Below are positions 1 through 10,911 of a stretch of DNA of 64,000 nucleotides, piece after piece (the first letter of the stretch is position 1; every line of letters begins with the position of its first letter). The position numbers and the translations under genes were made by a program. The notes beneath the pieces are model-generated. The model was not told the DNA's origin. It made no database searches and worked only from the letters and a program-made list of their open reading frames with translations. Source of the stretch: Congeria kusceri (lineage: Eukaryota; Mollusca; Bivalvia; Myida; Dreissenidae); assembly GCA_027627225.1 (NCBI GenBank), contig CM051025.1, positions 59,387,681 to 59,451,680 on the forward strand, in the 5' to 3' direction.

Positions 1-1269
1 CGGGAGAGGAAACAAACAATATTTTATTTTAGGCCTTGTCAAGCAATATAAATGCAATGAGAAGGGCAAAAATATTAGAATGACTAACTAGAACTCCGTG
101 AGTCGGATTTGTCGCCTGAAGCCGGATAGCTTAAGTGAAACATGAGCGATTATGTCGCAAAGTACACTTTGCACACCTTAAGTTATTGTCTACACAAGCC
201 TTATTTCAACATATTCTGAGACAGACACAGTTGAGCCACATCATGTCTGAGATCGACATGGCTGGCTTCAGAGTTGCTGGCAGGATGGTTCGAGGAGGTA
301 CACCCATAGTACAATGCAGTTGACTATATCCTTACAGGGGTCCAGATAAGGAGAGTATCTGAGTATTTTACTCAGTAAAAATGATAAAATACTCAACAAA
401 AATAAGTTTTGGGAGTATAAGATACTCCCTGAAAATATGATTTACTCAAATTCAAAATCATGGCCTATGTAAAAAAAGATTCTAAACAAAATGCTAGCTA
501 ATAGAGGACGCAGAAATCAGCTGCCAAATGATGTGAAAAATAATTTAATGCGGCATTATGAAGTATCAAAGCAGTTGTCTGTACATTTTACCTATATTAA
601 TTTTTCGGTCAGTAAAACAGTCGAACAAGTAGAAAACAAGACTGCCAAGAAACATGATGGCACTAAGGTCACAGAGAAAACACTTCTTACGTGGAAAAGA
701 AAAAATCCATTGGCTTATGGAAGAAGTTGGTACCATTGTTTTGTATTTTTTGTATTTATTGCAAGGAGACCAAATAGATTTGACAGATTCCATGACAATA
801 TAACATACATAATACTGTTCAATGTACCAGAAGTTTGAACTGTTGATTTAGTTTAAAATGTTTCACGTTGTTGTTTTTTTAAATATCGATTTGTAGTAGT
901 GTTTTTTGTTCAAAATGTCAGATTATTGAACATTTACAACTGTTCAGATTTATCTGAAACAAAACAACAGTAAAGGTTTCGCCTTAATACTCAATTATAT
1001 TTTGTTTCAGTTGTACTCACTTCAAAAAAATTCTTATCTCGACCCCTGTCCTTAAAAAATACCTGTATTTTGTAGCCATAGTTTAAAAAAATTGATCTAT
1101 AATACATTAAGAATAAATATATTAGTTAGTAACAATACTGAGTAATTTATTTCTAAAGTAAATGATAATGTCAACTGCATTGTAAGCAGCATTGACAGTC
1201 TCATATTTTAATGCAATAGGAACAATTTCAAAGGTTATATGCTCCGTACAAACATTAAGTATGAAGATA
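1..1269. other. No gene recognised
   Basis: AT-rich sequence without a supported gene. A 115-codon open frame at 491-838 on the + strand was inspected; it has a basic start, resembles no family I recognise and shows no splice context, so it is not called. The only structure seen is a short dispersed-repeat scrap at 90-133. Confidence 0.5.
90..133 (+). repeat. Short dispersed repeat, copy 1
   Basis: A stretch containing GTCGCCTGAAGCCGGATAGC recurs with a few substitutions at 6442-6484. Both copies lie a short distance upstream of the ~150-bp repeats described at 1270 and 6623, so it may be an edge of the same larger repeat family. Confidence 0.6.
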
Positions 1270-1435
1270 AACAAAGGGCAATAATTCCAAAAGTATGAGG
1301 TGCAGAGTAACGGTTCTTGTGCACTGCACTTCCCCTCAATAAGATCCATCTACCAATGAAGTTTCATGTTGATAACTTTAATAGTCTAGGAGTTATGCTC
1401 CGGACAAGCGAAAGGGGCCGCCGCCGACATAAGTA
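1270..1435 (+). repeat. Dispersed repeat family R1, single copy
   Basis: Begins AACAAAGGGCAATAA and ends near GCTCCGGACAAGCGAAAGG. Close relatives occur in tandem at 6623-8535. No open frame of interest. The family is not identified; it looks like a short interspersed or satellite-derived repeat. Confidence 0.7.
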
Positions 1436-1482
1436 ACCCCTATATGTCGCCTCAATAGAAATGTGCACTATATACTATATTT

Positions 1483-2030
1483 CAGCAATTTTCAGTCCCA
1501 TAACTGTAAGACAAATCATGAAAGTGGAACATCCTCCTAATATGCACACCTCCTTTTGGGAATGAAGCTTCCCTCGAAATTTCATTCAAATCTGGCCAGT
1601 AGTTGCTGCGAAATAGCCCGGACAAGAATTGTGCACTATATACTATGTTTCAGAAATTTTCAAAGTCCCACAACTCCAAGAAAAATCATTGAAGTGGAAC
1701 AACCTGCTAATATGCACACCTCTTCTTGGCAATGAAGCTTCCCATAAAAGTTTATTGAAATCAGCCAGTAGTTGCTGAGAAATCGTCCGGATAAGAATTT
1801 ATGCAGTATATACTAATTTCAGAAATTTTAAAAGTTCCATAACTCTGAGAAAAATCATTGAAGTGGAATGTCCTGGTAGTATGCACACCTCCTCTCGGTA
1901 ATGAAGCTTCCAATAAAGTTTTGTTGAATTCCAGCAAGCAATTGCGAAGAAATAGCACGGAAAAGGAAGTGAAGAATTGTGCTTCATATACCGATTTCAG
2001 AAACCTTCAAAGTCCCATAACTCTAAGAAC
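1483..2030 (+). repeat. Tandem repeat family R2, about 170-bp monomers
   Basis: Three diverged monomers start at 1483, 1651 and 1820, with a partial fourth at 1998. Each starts near CAGAAATTTTCAAAGTCCCA and carries the segments AAGTGGAA, ATATGCACACCTCC and AATGAAGCTTCC. Spacing is 168, 169 and 178 bp. A further diverged monomer lies at 2603-2770 beyond the R3 block. Confidence 0.8.
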
Positions 2031-2175
2031 AAGAGCTGTCGGAGCACAGCACGCCCGACTTTTCTTGTGCTTGTCATAGTTACTGGCATTTTTTTCTAAA
2101 ACAAGAAATATGGAAATTCCACGAAAACCAATTTTTCTAACGAAATGCATTAGTCAGCACATCAATACAATTTTT

Positions 2176-2580
2176 AGTAAAAGTGACCTTGACCCCACCC
2201 ATATGCAATCCAAAGCGAGGTCTCTATATAAGGTATCTATGTATTAAGTTTCATTACAAGATCTCAATGCGTTCTCAAGTTATTGAGCGGAAACCGTTTT
2301 TCTACTTATAGTAACAGTGACCTTAACCCCACCCACCCCATATGCAATCCCAAGCAAGTTCTCTATATAAGGTATGTATGTATAAAAGTTTCATAAAAAT
2401 ATTCCAATGCGTTCTCCAGTAATTGAACAGAAACCGTTTTTCTATTTTTAGTAACAGTGACCTTGACCCCACCCACCCCATATGCAATTCCAAGTGAGTC
2501 CTTGATATAAGGTATCTATGTTGGTTAAGTTTCATTTAAATATCTCAATACATTGTCAACTTATTGAGCGGAAGTCAAGA
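2176..2580 (+). repeat. Tandem repeat family R3, about 135-140-bp monomers
   Basis: Three monomers begin at 2176, 2310 and 2450 with AGTAAxAGTGACCTTGACCC. They continue with CCCATATGCAATCC, TATATAAGGTAT and AAGTTTCAT, and the first two end in GAAACCGTTTTTCTA. The block separates R2 monomers, so it has either inserted into that array or belongs to one compound repeat. Confidence 0.8.
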
Positions 2581-2602
2581 CTACTACTACTATATACTAA
2601 TT

Positions 2603-2820
2603 TCATAAATTTTCAAAGTCCCATAAATCTGTGAAAAATCACTCAAGTGGAACCTCCTGGTAACGTGCACACCTCCTTTTGGTAATGAAGCTTTCCATGA
2701 AGTTTCGTTGAATTCTGGCCAGAAGTTACTGAGAAATAATTCGGACAATAAAGTGTGACGGAAGGACAAACGGACGGACAAAGCAGCGACTATATGCTCC
2801 CCCCAAATTTTTCGGGGAGC
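2603..2820 (+). repeat. R2 monomer followed by a small hairpin
   Basis: The first ~165 bp are a diverged R2 monomer. It is followed by GGACGGACAAA and a hairpin at 2796-2820 with arms GCTCCCC and GGGGAGC around an AT-rich loop. The hairpin probably marks the end of the compound repeat that starts near 1.48 kb. Confidence 0.6.
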
Positions 2821-3103
2821 ATAAAAAGAAAGGAAACTTAATTGGCAAAATTCAATCTCTGCATTTTTTCTTGAAAAGGAGCAATAACTCTAAGGTTTCT
2901 GGTCAGATTTGGCCCATTATCAATGTCAACCGAGATTTTCTGGTCATACACAAAATGTGCAAGTTAAGTAAAGATTGAATAAATAAATATATTCTTTATC
3001 GCGATAACATTCAAATTGTTGATGGCATGCAGACGATGCAGGAGGTCCACTATACTATAGCTCACCTCGCACAAAAAACACACTCAGGTAAGCATAAGCA
3101 TAA

Positions 3104-3626
3104 GGGCGCTTTTCCATATGTCCGTATCCGAATCCGTATCTGCATCCGTATCCGCATAAATATTATACGGACGCGCTTTTCCATGAATCCACATAGAATA
3201 TTTAATTTTCTTCCTATTTTCAAATAGTTACAATGTCTGAGTAAGAATATTCATGCCAGTTTGTGAAAACATTCACATGTGGTGGATTTTAAACAATATA
3301 AAGCATCCAACATTTTTATCAATAGCGTCAGTCAGGACTCGTTTAAATGTTACCCGTTATTACTGAGTTATTATACCCCCTGAGTCTTAGACTCTTAGGT
3401 TGAGTTATCCAGTTTTTATATTTTCCTAATGTTTTATGTATAACAGGCCTTTGTTTAACATGCTAAGTGAGATACCATATCGTCCGCATCCGCATAAAAG
3501 TGCACACGGCTTTTGCGGATACAGACTGCGGACGTAAGGAAACGGTCCGTTTTCAACTCGTTCGATTTTTGGGGGATGCAGATTTGTGTTATGCGGATGC
3601 GGATACGGATATATGGAAAAGCGCCC
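3104..3626. mobile_element. Non-autonomous inverted-repeat DNA element (MITE-like), 523 bp
   Basis: The left end reads GGGCGCTTTTCCATATGTCC and the right end, reverse-complemented, reads GGGCGCTTTTCCATATATCC. Similarity continues through CGTATCCG/CATCCGCATAAA for roughly 45 bp with a few mismatches. Subterminal copies of the TCCGCATCCGCATAAA motif recur inside. Flanks are TAA on the left and TAT on the right, so a 3-bp target duplication of the PIF/Harbinger kind is possible but not proven. There is no transposase frame. Confidence 0.75.
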
Positions 3627-3659
3627 TATTAAGAGTTAAAAGTTTAATGTAACAATTCA

Positions 3660-4350
3660 CACACTTGGACAAAGAATATTCAATTAAACGCTTGAATCCA
3701 GAAACAAACATGCACTGAAAAGTTATGAAAAATTTAGCAAACTTACTGAAAACCAGAAATAAATCATCAGCAAATTTAACAATGACATTGAATAACAAGA
3801 CGTTCAGCATACTTTGTCCAATAACCAATTTGAGAACATGCAACAAACAGCAAATTTTACACTAACCACTAAACAACTAGCAAACCCTAACATTCACTAA
3901 AACAAATAGCAAACCAATACTTTGCCAAAGTAACAACTAGCAAACTGGTGCTTTGGCCAAGAAACAACTGGACAACTTAGACTTTGTCCATAAAACAACC
4001 AGCAAACATAAATATCCATAAAACAACTAACAAACAAATATACGGTGTCCATGAAGCAACTAGCCAACTAGCAAACTTGCAATCTGTCAAAGAAATATCT
4101 AACAAACATACAATCTGTCTATGAAACATGTATTCTAACAAATTTCTAATCGGTCAGTGAAACATTAAACAACTTACAATCTGCCTATGAAACAACCAGC
4201 AAACTTACACTCTTTCAATAAATCATTACTAGTAAACCTAAATTTAGCAGCCAATTTATACTTTCTCCATGAAACATGTACCACTTTGACCAAGAAACAA
4301 CTATCATACTTAATATCAATTTGCAAACTTTCACAGTCCAAAAACACTTA
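3660..4350 (+). repeat. Degenerate minisatellite, about 30-40-bp units
   Basis: Many imperfect repeats of the theme AAACAACTAGCAAACTTACA followed by CTTTGTCCATG run through this stretch. They are best preserved between about 3850 and 4290. Units vary in length and have many substitutions, so this is an old array. No coding potential is supported. Confidence 0.7.
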
Positions 4351-5149
4351 CTCCATTCGCTGAAGACATACATTACCAAAACAGGTCCCAGTGGTGTAAT
4401 GAATATGGTACCCACCTTGCGATCAGCAGTAATTAAGATGAATCCTACTGTGGGAGCATTCAGAGTTTTTGGGAATCAAAACAAATAAGCACGGTTCAAC
4501 CCAGAAAACAGAATCAAGAGCATCTCAATAGGCTTCTACATGTAGCTTTCAAACCAATCATGTTTGAACAAGAGCTGTTTGTTAAACAGTTATGCCCCCT
4601 CGAGGTTAAAAGCAATCTTTAAAATATCAAGTTTGGTGAAGATCGGATAAAAACGGTTGACTTGGGAGAGCAGAAACCGCTAAAAAGGCCAATTTCAGAT
4701 AATTCAAACGCAACAACTCCACAATTCCGGGACGTTTTGGCTGATTATCGAACTTGACCTAACTACTATTACAAACATTTTCAACTTTGCACTACAGTTT
4801 TGAAAATTTCATCATTTTTCCATAATAAAATCCAATTTATTAAGATTCCATGATGTTCCCAGACAATGCCAATTCTCCATGACTTTTCCAGATCGCACAA
4901 ACACTGCGTTTCTATTACACAAATGCCCTCATTCTTCCCTGCATGATTTTGTTCTCAATTTTAGCCTCCCCTCTGTTTCTGTCTGTGCCCCCACCAACAA
5001 GTTGCTAATAACTTTTTCTAATAAACAGCTTTCCTGTATATAGCGCACATACTGCACTTCATCATTCTTTATATTGAAAATATATTTGTTTTCTTCAAGA
5101 TGCAATTTTTTTTATTTTCAATTACATATCGTTTCATTTCAGTGTTTTT
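4351..5149. other. No gene; dispersed-repeat scrap
   Basis: No gene is supported. A segment starting at about 4568 with AACAAGAGCTG resembles the AACAAGAGCTG segment at about 2030, suggesting another dispersed repeat head. The rest is AT-rich and featureless to the eye. Confidence 0.4.
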
Positions 5150-5530
5150 TTTTCACCTTTGGGGGAAGGTGGCGGAGCCCTTCAGATGGGGAATTTTATG
5201 GCAAAGGGGATTTTTGTTTTAGAAAAGCATTATTACATGTCAATATTCTACTTTGCTATAAAACATTAATTTATGAAATGTGTTGCTGCAAATGATAACT
5301 TATATATTATGCACTAACTTGGTTTGATGAAACATCGCTGGGATTGTTTACTTAAATTTCTCTATCTTAGTAAATTTTTGTCCGATCTGGGTCACGCTTT
5401 AAATGAAGCTAACATTCTGAGGAGAAATTTAAGGTAAATAAAGGGGAAAATTTTATAGTTTTTTTGCAGGGGAATGAGGCCAAATTTCAGCCCAAAACTG
5501 GTCCTAAAAAACACTGCATCTTGCATTGAA
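5150..5530 (+). repeat. Diverged direct repeat, copy 1
   Basis: Shares an ordered set of motifs with 5785-6165: a G-rich start near GGTGGC, then TTTTAG..AATTATTATTACAT-like text, a GGGGAAAAT segment, GGGGAATG.GGCC and CCCAAAA.TGGT. Overall similarity is moderate, so the duplication or insertion of this family is old. Confidence 0.55.
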
Positions 5531-5784
5531 CCAAGCATACAGAAAACCTATGTGCAACGGTTTATAAATAAGTATTTCCAAAATAATATACAGTGTACCA
5601 AATAAAGTACAATTAAGAGTTTCTGAACAATTAATGAAGTTAACACTTTTCTTGTAATATTGCAATATTTTATTTCAACACAGAAACTTACTTTTATGGA
5701 ATGATCAAAGCATTTATTCTATACACAGGAAAAAAGCTACTGTTTTGGGGCTACAAGTAATATTAATTCCTTTATTCAGTACAA

Positions 5785-6165
5785 GCAACTGCATCAGCCC
5801 TTTTTGGGGGTTTTAGGGGAGGTGGCAGTCCTTTCAAGAGAGGATTTCAACGGTAAAAGTGGACTTTTAGGGAATTTTGTAAAATTATTATTATACATAC
5901 CAGATTATTAATACACATCTACTATGTAATGTAAACATACATAAATTGTTATGTGAAACAGTCATTAAATGCATCCAACTGGATTTCTTGAAAAAAAGTC
6001 ACTTTGTTCACAAAAATTCCTTTTTCTTGGCCATTTTTTTATCCCAAATTATTTTTGACATAAAGTAAACATTTAGAGGGGCATTTTTGGTTAAAATAGG
6101 GGGAAAATATACACTTTTTCATTAGGGGAATGGGGCCTAATTCGGCCCCAAAAATGGTATAAAAA
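5785..6165 (+). repeat. Diverged direct repeat, copy 2
   Basis: Second copy of the repeat at 5150-5530, in the same orientation and with the same order of motifs. It ends near GGGGAATGGGGCC and CCCCAAAAATGG. No open frame of interest. Confidence 0.55.
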
Positions 6166-6441
6166 AGGCCTACACATCAAACTACTCTGAGTTAACTATT
6201 GACACAGCTGTGATCACAATAGCTTACTTTGTGCTTTCCAGCCAAGGTAAGACAAAATCACTGCAGTAAATGAGTCACATATTTCCATGGACTATTTCTC
6301 CCTGTACAACCCTGTGACCTTCCCCCAAATAATTGACAAATTTGAACTTGAGTTTTTATCAACCCATTTAGAATAATAAATTATACGAGTTCAGTTGTAG
6401 GTAAACAACCCCTGCTCCACCCCCCCCCCAAAAAAAACACT

Positions 6442-6484
6442 AGAACTCCACAAGTCGGATGTGTCGCCTGACGCCGGATAGCTT
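6442..6484 (+). repeat. Short dispersed repeat, copy 2
   Basis: Matches 90-133 around the motif GTCGCCTGACGCCGGATAGC with a few changes. It precedes an R1 block, as copy 1 does. Confidence 0.6.
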
Positions 6485-6622
6485 ACGTGATTTCAAATGA
6501 AGAAGCACTTAAGGTTAATGGTAAAATTTTTTTTAACAGATTTATTGAAATCTTCAAATGCACTCTGGCTAATTGCGAAGAAAGACTAATTGAAACCAAA
6601 AAAACAAAAAAATACGAAAATT

Positions 6623-8535
6623 TACAAAGGGCAATAACTCCAAAAGTATGTGATGCAGAGTAACGGTTATTGTGCACTGCACTTTTCTGCAATGAGATCT
6701 ATTTACCTATGAAGTTTTAAGTTGATAGCTTTCATAGTCTTAAGAGTTATGCTCCGGACAAAAATTAAGCATGAAAATAAACAAAGGGCAATAACCAGGG
6801 TTCGCGCTTGCAATCGCCTCTGTCGCTAAATGCGACAAAATCACAAAAGTGGTTACAAATTTTCAAGTTTGGCAATTGTTCTGGCAACAGCGTTCTTTAG
6901 TTTAAACATACTTATTTCTCTTGTACAACTGGCAAATATACAAATAGATGCACAATAAAATAAGAATAAGAAAAGGACTGAAACGAAAGAATTAAATTCT
7001 TATATGGTTTCTCTCCTTGGAATAGTTTTTACACATATAAATGGCAAGGTTTTATAGAACAAACGACAGGCAGACAGTGTTCTTTGTCCGAATTATTTAC
7101 TATTGAAATGACATAAGCCACATTTTAGCCTACGCTTTCTTGCTGACTCTGTTTACCTCGACAGTTATCGTGCGTGTATTGATTTTTAGTAATGCAAGCG
7201 GTACGATTGAATTAACTAAATCGTGAAACTCAATGCATATCAATAAGGGTGATAGCATATGACTGATTATATGGCCCACGGCAATTAGATTGGCATTTTA
7301 ATTGCATGTAGAACAAACAGCTTTTTCTTTAATCGTTGATACCGGCAATTAATAGAAGTGTGCCATGATCAAACGATAATTAGAATCAAAACATAATAGT
7401 AAGTATGCAGTTTTTAACACATTCATCAATAAGCAAAAGTCAGTAAGTAAACAGTTTGTTACAACAATCGGTATGAAATGTTGAATTTGAAATGAAAATT
7501 CACTTGTCAAAATGGCCAGTTCAGACGTAAATACTCCTTTGTTAGATTCTGATGATGTCTCTTCTCCATCTAACATGGTCAAACTTCAAAATTCTCCAGT
7601 GAACATAAATGTTCAACACTGTTGGAAGTTGGAATTCTTTTGGTATGTGCACATAATATATAAGAAATTGGTGCTAACTGATGTCTTCTGTATATTTTCA
7701 GTTTCCTTTCCAGCATACTTTGCCTTGCCATATTTGTGCCATTGTATTTATATTTGTATATTTATGTATTAATATGTATCATGTTTATAAGTAAAATAGT
7801 AACATGTATGCATTGTTAAATGTCTACTTAAAAAAAAATATGTTGATGATTTTAATACACATTTTAATAGTGCATTGCTAAAATATTTCTTGTTGAAACT
7901 ATCATGATCCATGGACATATAATAAATAAATATTTTACTGCATTTGTATATGCTATGTTTTGTTACTTATTAAATTGAATGTTACTGAAATAAATTGATT
8001 AAGGAGATATATGGTGTTTTGTTTATTTATTGTATTCTTCAGCAGAAATATTTATTACTGCATTACAATAACAGTTATAAGTGAAAATATAAGTTAAGTA
8101 TAATATAGTTATATATATTATGCCACCCAAACGTCTCTACCTAAAAATTACGTGCGATGCCTAATTGGCTCCAAATTTGCAAATTTGAAGAACAAAAAGT
8201 GGCGACAACTTTTCAAAAGCCAGAGGGAACCCTGAATGACTCCAAAAGTTTGCGATGCAGAGTAACGGCTCTTGTGCACTGCACTTCTCCTCTATGAGAT
8301 CTATCTACCTATGAAGTTTCAAGTTGATAGCTTTCATAGTCTTAGATATATGCTTCAGACAAAAATTAAGTATGAAAATAAACAAAGGGCAATAACTCCA
8401 AAAGTATGTGATGCAGAGTAACGGTATTTGTACCTATGAAGTTTCATGTTGATAGCTTAAATAGTCTAAGAGTTATGCTCCGGACAAGCGAAAGGGGATG
8501 CCGCCGCCGCCGCCACTGCCGACAAAAATGACACC
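6623..8535 (+). repeat. R1 repeat in tandem, interrupted by a transposon
   Basis: Three R1 monomers lie in tandem: 6623-6780, one split between 6781-6795 and 8235-8378, and a shorter one at 8379-8535 with an internal deletion. Each carries GGCAATAACTCC, GATGCAGAGTAACGG and a GAAGTTT..GTTGATAGCTT segment, with ATGCTCCGGACAA near the end of the first and last. The middle copy is interrupted by a 1.44-kb element described separately. Confidence 0.75.
6796..8234. mobile_element. hAT-like non-autonomous element, about 1.44 kb
   Basis: Starts CAGGGTTCGCGC and ends GAGGGAACCCTG, giving a short terminal inverted repeat of the CAGGGTTC type common in hAT transposons. It interrupts an R1 monomer precisely: AATAAC (6790-6795) is on the left and AATGAC (8235-8240) on the right. 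Together these look like a 6-bp target duplication with one mismatch; hAT elements usually make 8 bp, so the superfamily is tentative. A 75-codon frame at 7512-7738 is not recognisable as transposase. Confidence 0.65.
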
Positions 8536-9161
8536 ATTATGTCGCCTATTCAGGCTACACAAAAAGCAAGAAACCCAATACACTTATAGGCAAGACAGAC
8601 AACAACTAACCACAATAGTTCATCCTGAGCACCTATGTGTTCAGATGAGAACAAGGGCTCACTGTTGTAAAACGTATTAGCATTGCTCCACATTTGAAGA
8701 ACAATTCCAAATTGTTGCCAAACAAGTACCAAAAAACAAAACAATTATGGTTTCGATCATAAAAAAAAGTGTTTTTAATATATCTTTTTTTATGCAGTTC
8801 TCCTGCTTTAGACTCTGCAATCTAAAATATACATACATTTTGAATTTATAGTTAAAATTCACATCTGAATGTGAAGGATTTATTATCAAAACATGGAACT
8901 ATGCTTATTTACTGACATAACCTTACGTCTGTGAAAAATGTCTGCAATCCCCTTCTAGGTTCCTTGAAACGTCGACAGCAGAAGAGACCTGGTACTCGTT
9001 GCATGCTGTTTCATCATCCCACCCACCAGTCCTAGGCTGTTTCCATGGAAACCACTGGCAGATATGTGCGTTTCTACACGTTTCTTTTTGAAACATTGGC
9101 TATACAATGAAACTAATTTTATTGTATTTTTGAAATATTCGCACAATGTTTATTGGCTGCA
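8536..9161. other. No gene recognised
   Basis: AT-rich sequence with stop codons in all frames and no repeat structure that I could support. Confidence 0.4.
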
Positions 9162-9301
9162 ATTGGCTGCTTCAACAACGTTCAGTTTCCTACAGGATAA
9201 TTAATGGAAATTAATTAAACTTTGTGCAGCTATTGGCTGCTTCAACAACGTTCAGTTTCCTACAGGATAATTAATGGAAATTAATTAAACTTTGTGCAGC
9301 T
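9162..9301 (+). repeat. Perfect 2 x 70-bp tandem duplication
   Basis: The 70-bp unit beginning ATTGGCTGCTTCAACAACG at 9162 is repeated without any difference at 9232. A further ATTGGCTGC at 9152 suggests slippage at a short direct repeat. The perfect identity points to a recent event. Confidence 0.9.
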
Positions 9302-9858
9302 TTAATAATAAATTTCAATAAATTTAAATCGTAAACTGTCCAGATACTTTGAAAACTCCTACCTTTTGTTTACAAAATCCATGTTCAGCATTGGATTCGA
9401 CAACCTTTGCGCACACGCCTGCCCTTTTCGACAGCTGACCGCCAACTGACTGGTTTTGGCGGCAAACTGCCCGCTTCGCACATGCGCAGCAACGTGCACG
9501 TGATAGTCAGAGGACGTGATTTGATTAGCAATGGCTACTGTAGTACTCAGTACATTTAATTCAAGACCTCACTTGAAAAACGTGACATGGGATTATTCTG
9601 AAGTACATAATTGCGTATATATAACTGTTGAATACAGTAACCCATTCGTGATTTTCAAAGCCAAGTTTCGAAATCAACGAACGGAATGTCGATGTTGATT
9701 GGCTAATAAAGTGCGTGTTATATGATTACACATCATTTGCGTCAAAATATTGCATACACATAGTCGGTTAATGTTGTTACTTTTAGTTGTATTGCTGTCT
9801 GTCTTGACGACTTAAAATGAACTTAAAATAAACGGTATATTATATTACCTTTCACATT
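9302..9858. other. No gene recognised
   Basis: No supported gene or repeat. The stretch around 9400-9540 is somewhat richer in G+C and CpG than its surroundings. Confidence 0.4.
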
Positions 9859-10446
9859 AAAGGGACAGTTTCACAGTTTGAGGTAGAACAAAAAACAACA
9901 ACATTTGAGGCGTGTCGTAGGATACCCGGGCTTAATGCATCTGCGTTAAGTGTCGTCCCGGAATAGTCTTTGCAGTCCGCACAAACTAATCCAGGACGGC
10001 ACTTTCCGCTTTTATGGTATTTTCTGTTTCAAGAAAGTCTCTTCTAAACATAAATTCATTATAGGCGGAAAGTGTCGTCCCGAATTAGTCTGTGCGTAGC
10101 ATTTAGCCCGGTTTTCCCACGACACGCCTCATTTCTTTTAAAAATGGAATTTTCAAACAGGAATTTGTAGAATCTATCGACACTTTTTGTCTGTTATGCT
10201 GTTCAGGTTGCAAAACTTTATTATTTTAATATTTATCATGCCTTAATATGTAAAAACAACACTAGGGTATGTCTACCAGGTAGTCAATTTTGCTAAAAAA
10301 ATAACAGATATTCATCAAAAGTTTAACTTTGCACAAGCAATATGCTTTTCAAACATTAGAATATGAACAATATTAAAATGTATTATAGACAGGAAAAACT
10401 CAGTAAAATGATTTCTCACAGCCTGAAGCTGTGAAACTGCCCCTAT
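9859..10446. mobile_element. Inverted-repeat element with TIR AAAGGGACAGTTTCACAG
   Basis: The left end AAAGGGACAGTTTCACAG (from 9859) matches the reverse complement of the right end, CTGTGAAACTGCCCCT (about 10430-10445), with one or two changes. There is no transposase. The interior carries a second inverted-repeat element at 9907-10130, so the outer element is about 360 bp without it. Confidence 0.65.
9907..10130. mobile_element. Palindromic MITE (GAGGCGTGTCG ends), copy 1, nested
   Basis: The left end GAGGCGTGTCGTAGGATACC and the reverse complement of the right end, GAGGCGTGTCGTGGGAAAAC, pair. Similarity continues through CCGGGCTTAATGCA and AAGTGTCGTCCCG, so much of the 224 bp could fold on itself. 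ATTT flanks both sides, a possible 4-bp target duplication. A second copy is at 13541-13800. Confidence 0.8.
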
Positions 10447-10911
10447 AAAATGTGCAAACGATGCCGAAAATTAAAATTGCAGGTTGACCATCTAATCTTC
10501 ATGATATCCACACATATATAGCATACAATTGTATGACCTGTAAACAGTAAATTAAGTGCAGTCTTTTTTTTCCAAGTACAGCTAATGTCCAATACTTTGA
10601 TATCCCATATGTACTTCATTGCTTGTACATGAAGATGGGACGTGTGATATTTAAACAACCAATGGTATATACAAGCATTACATTTTTTGGCACGATTTGC
10701 GCAGTACCACTCAGTAACATACAAACGAATATAATTTTCACGCCAACCTACCACGCCCGCTACACGGCTGGGTCTATAGTTACAACAAATGTTCTGTATT
10801 GTGCCATATAATACCGTATTTAACATGAGTTATTAATGCGCGTTGATTGTTCGAAAACCTGGATTTATTTTGTAAACAATCTGATATATACACAGGTAAT
10901 GAATGAATTCG
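10447..10911. other. No gene recognised
   Basis: A 127-codon frame on the minus strand (10443-10826) overlaps a + strand frame, matches no family I know and runs into the end of the neighbouring element. It is considered chance. Confidence 0.4.

Noticed and set aside
491..838. 115-codon frame near the left end
   Set aside because: Longest frame in its area, but it has no family resemblance, lies in repeat-rich DNA and is overlapped by an opposite-strand frame.
10443..10826. 127-codon frame on the minus strand
   Set aside because: Overlaps another frame on the opposite strand, begins next to a MITE end and shows no recognisable domain.
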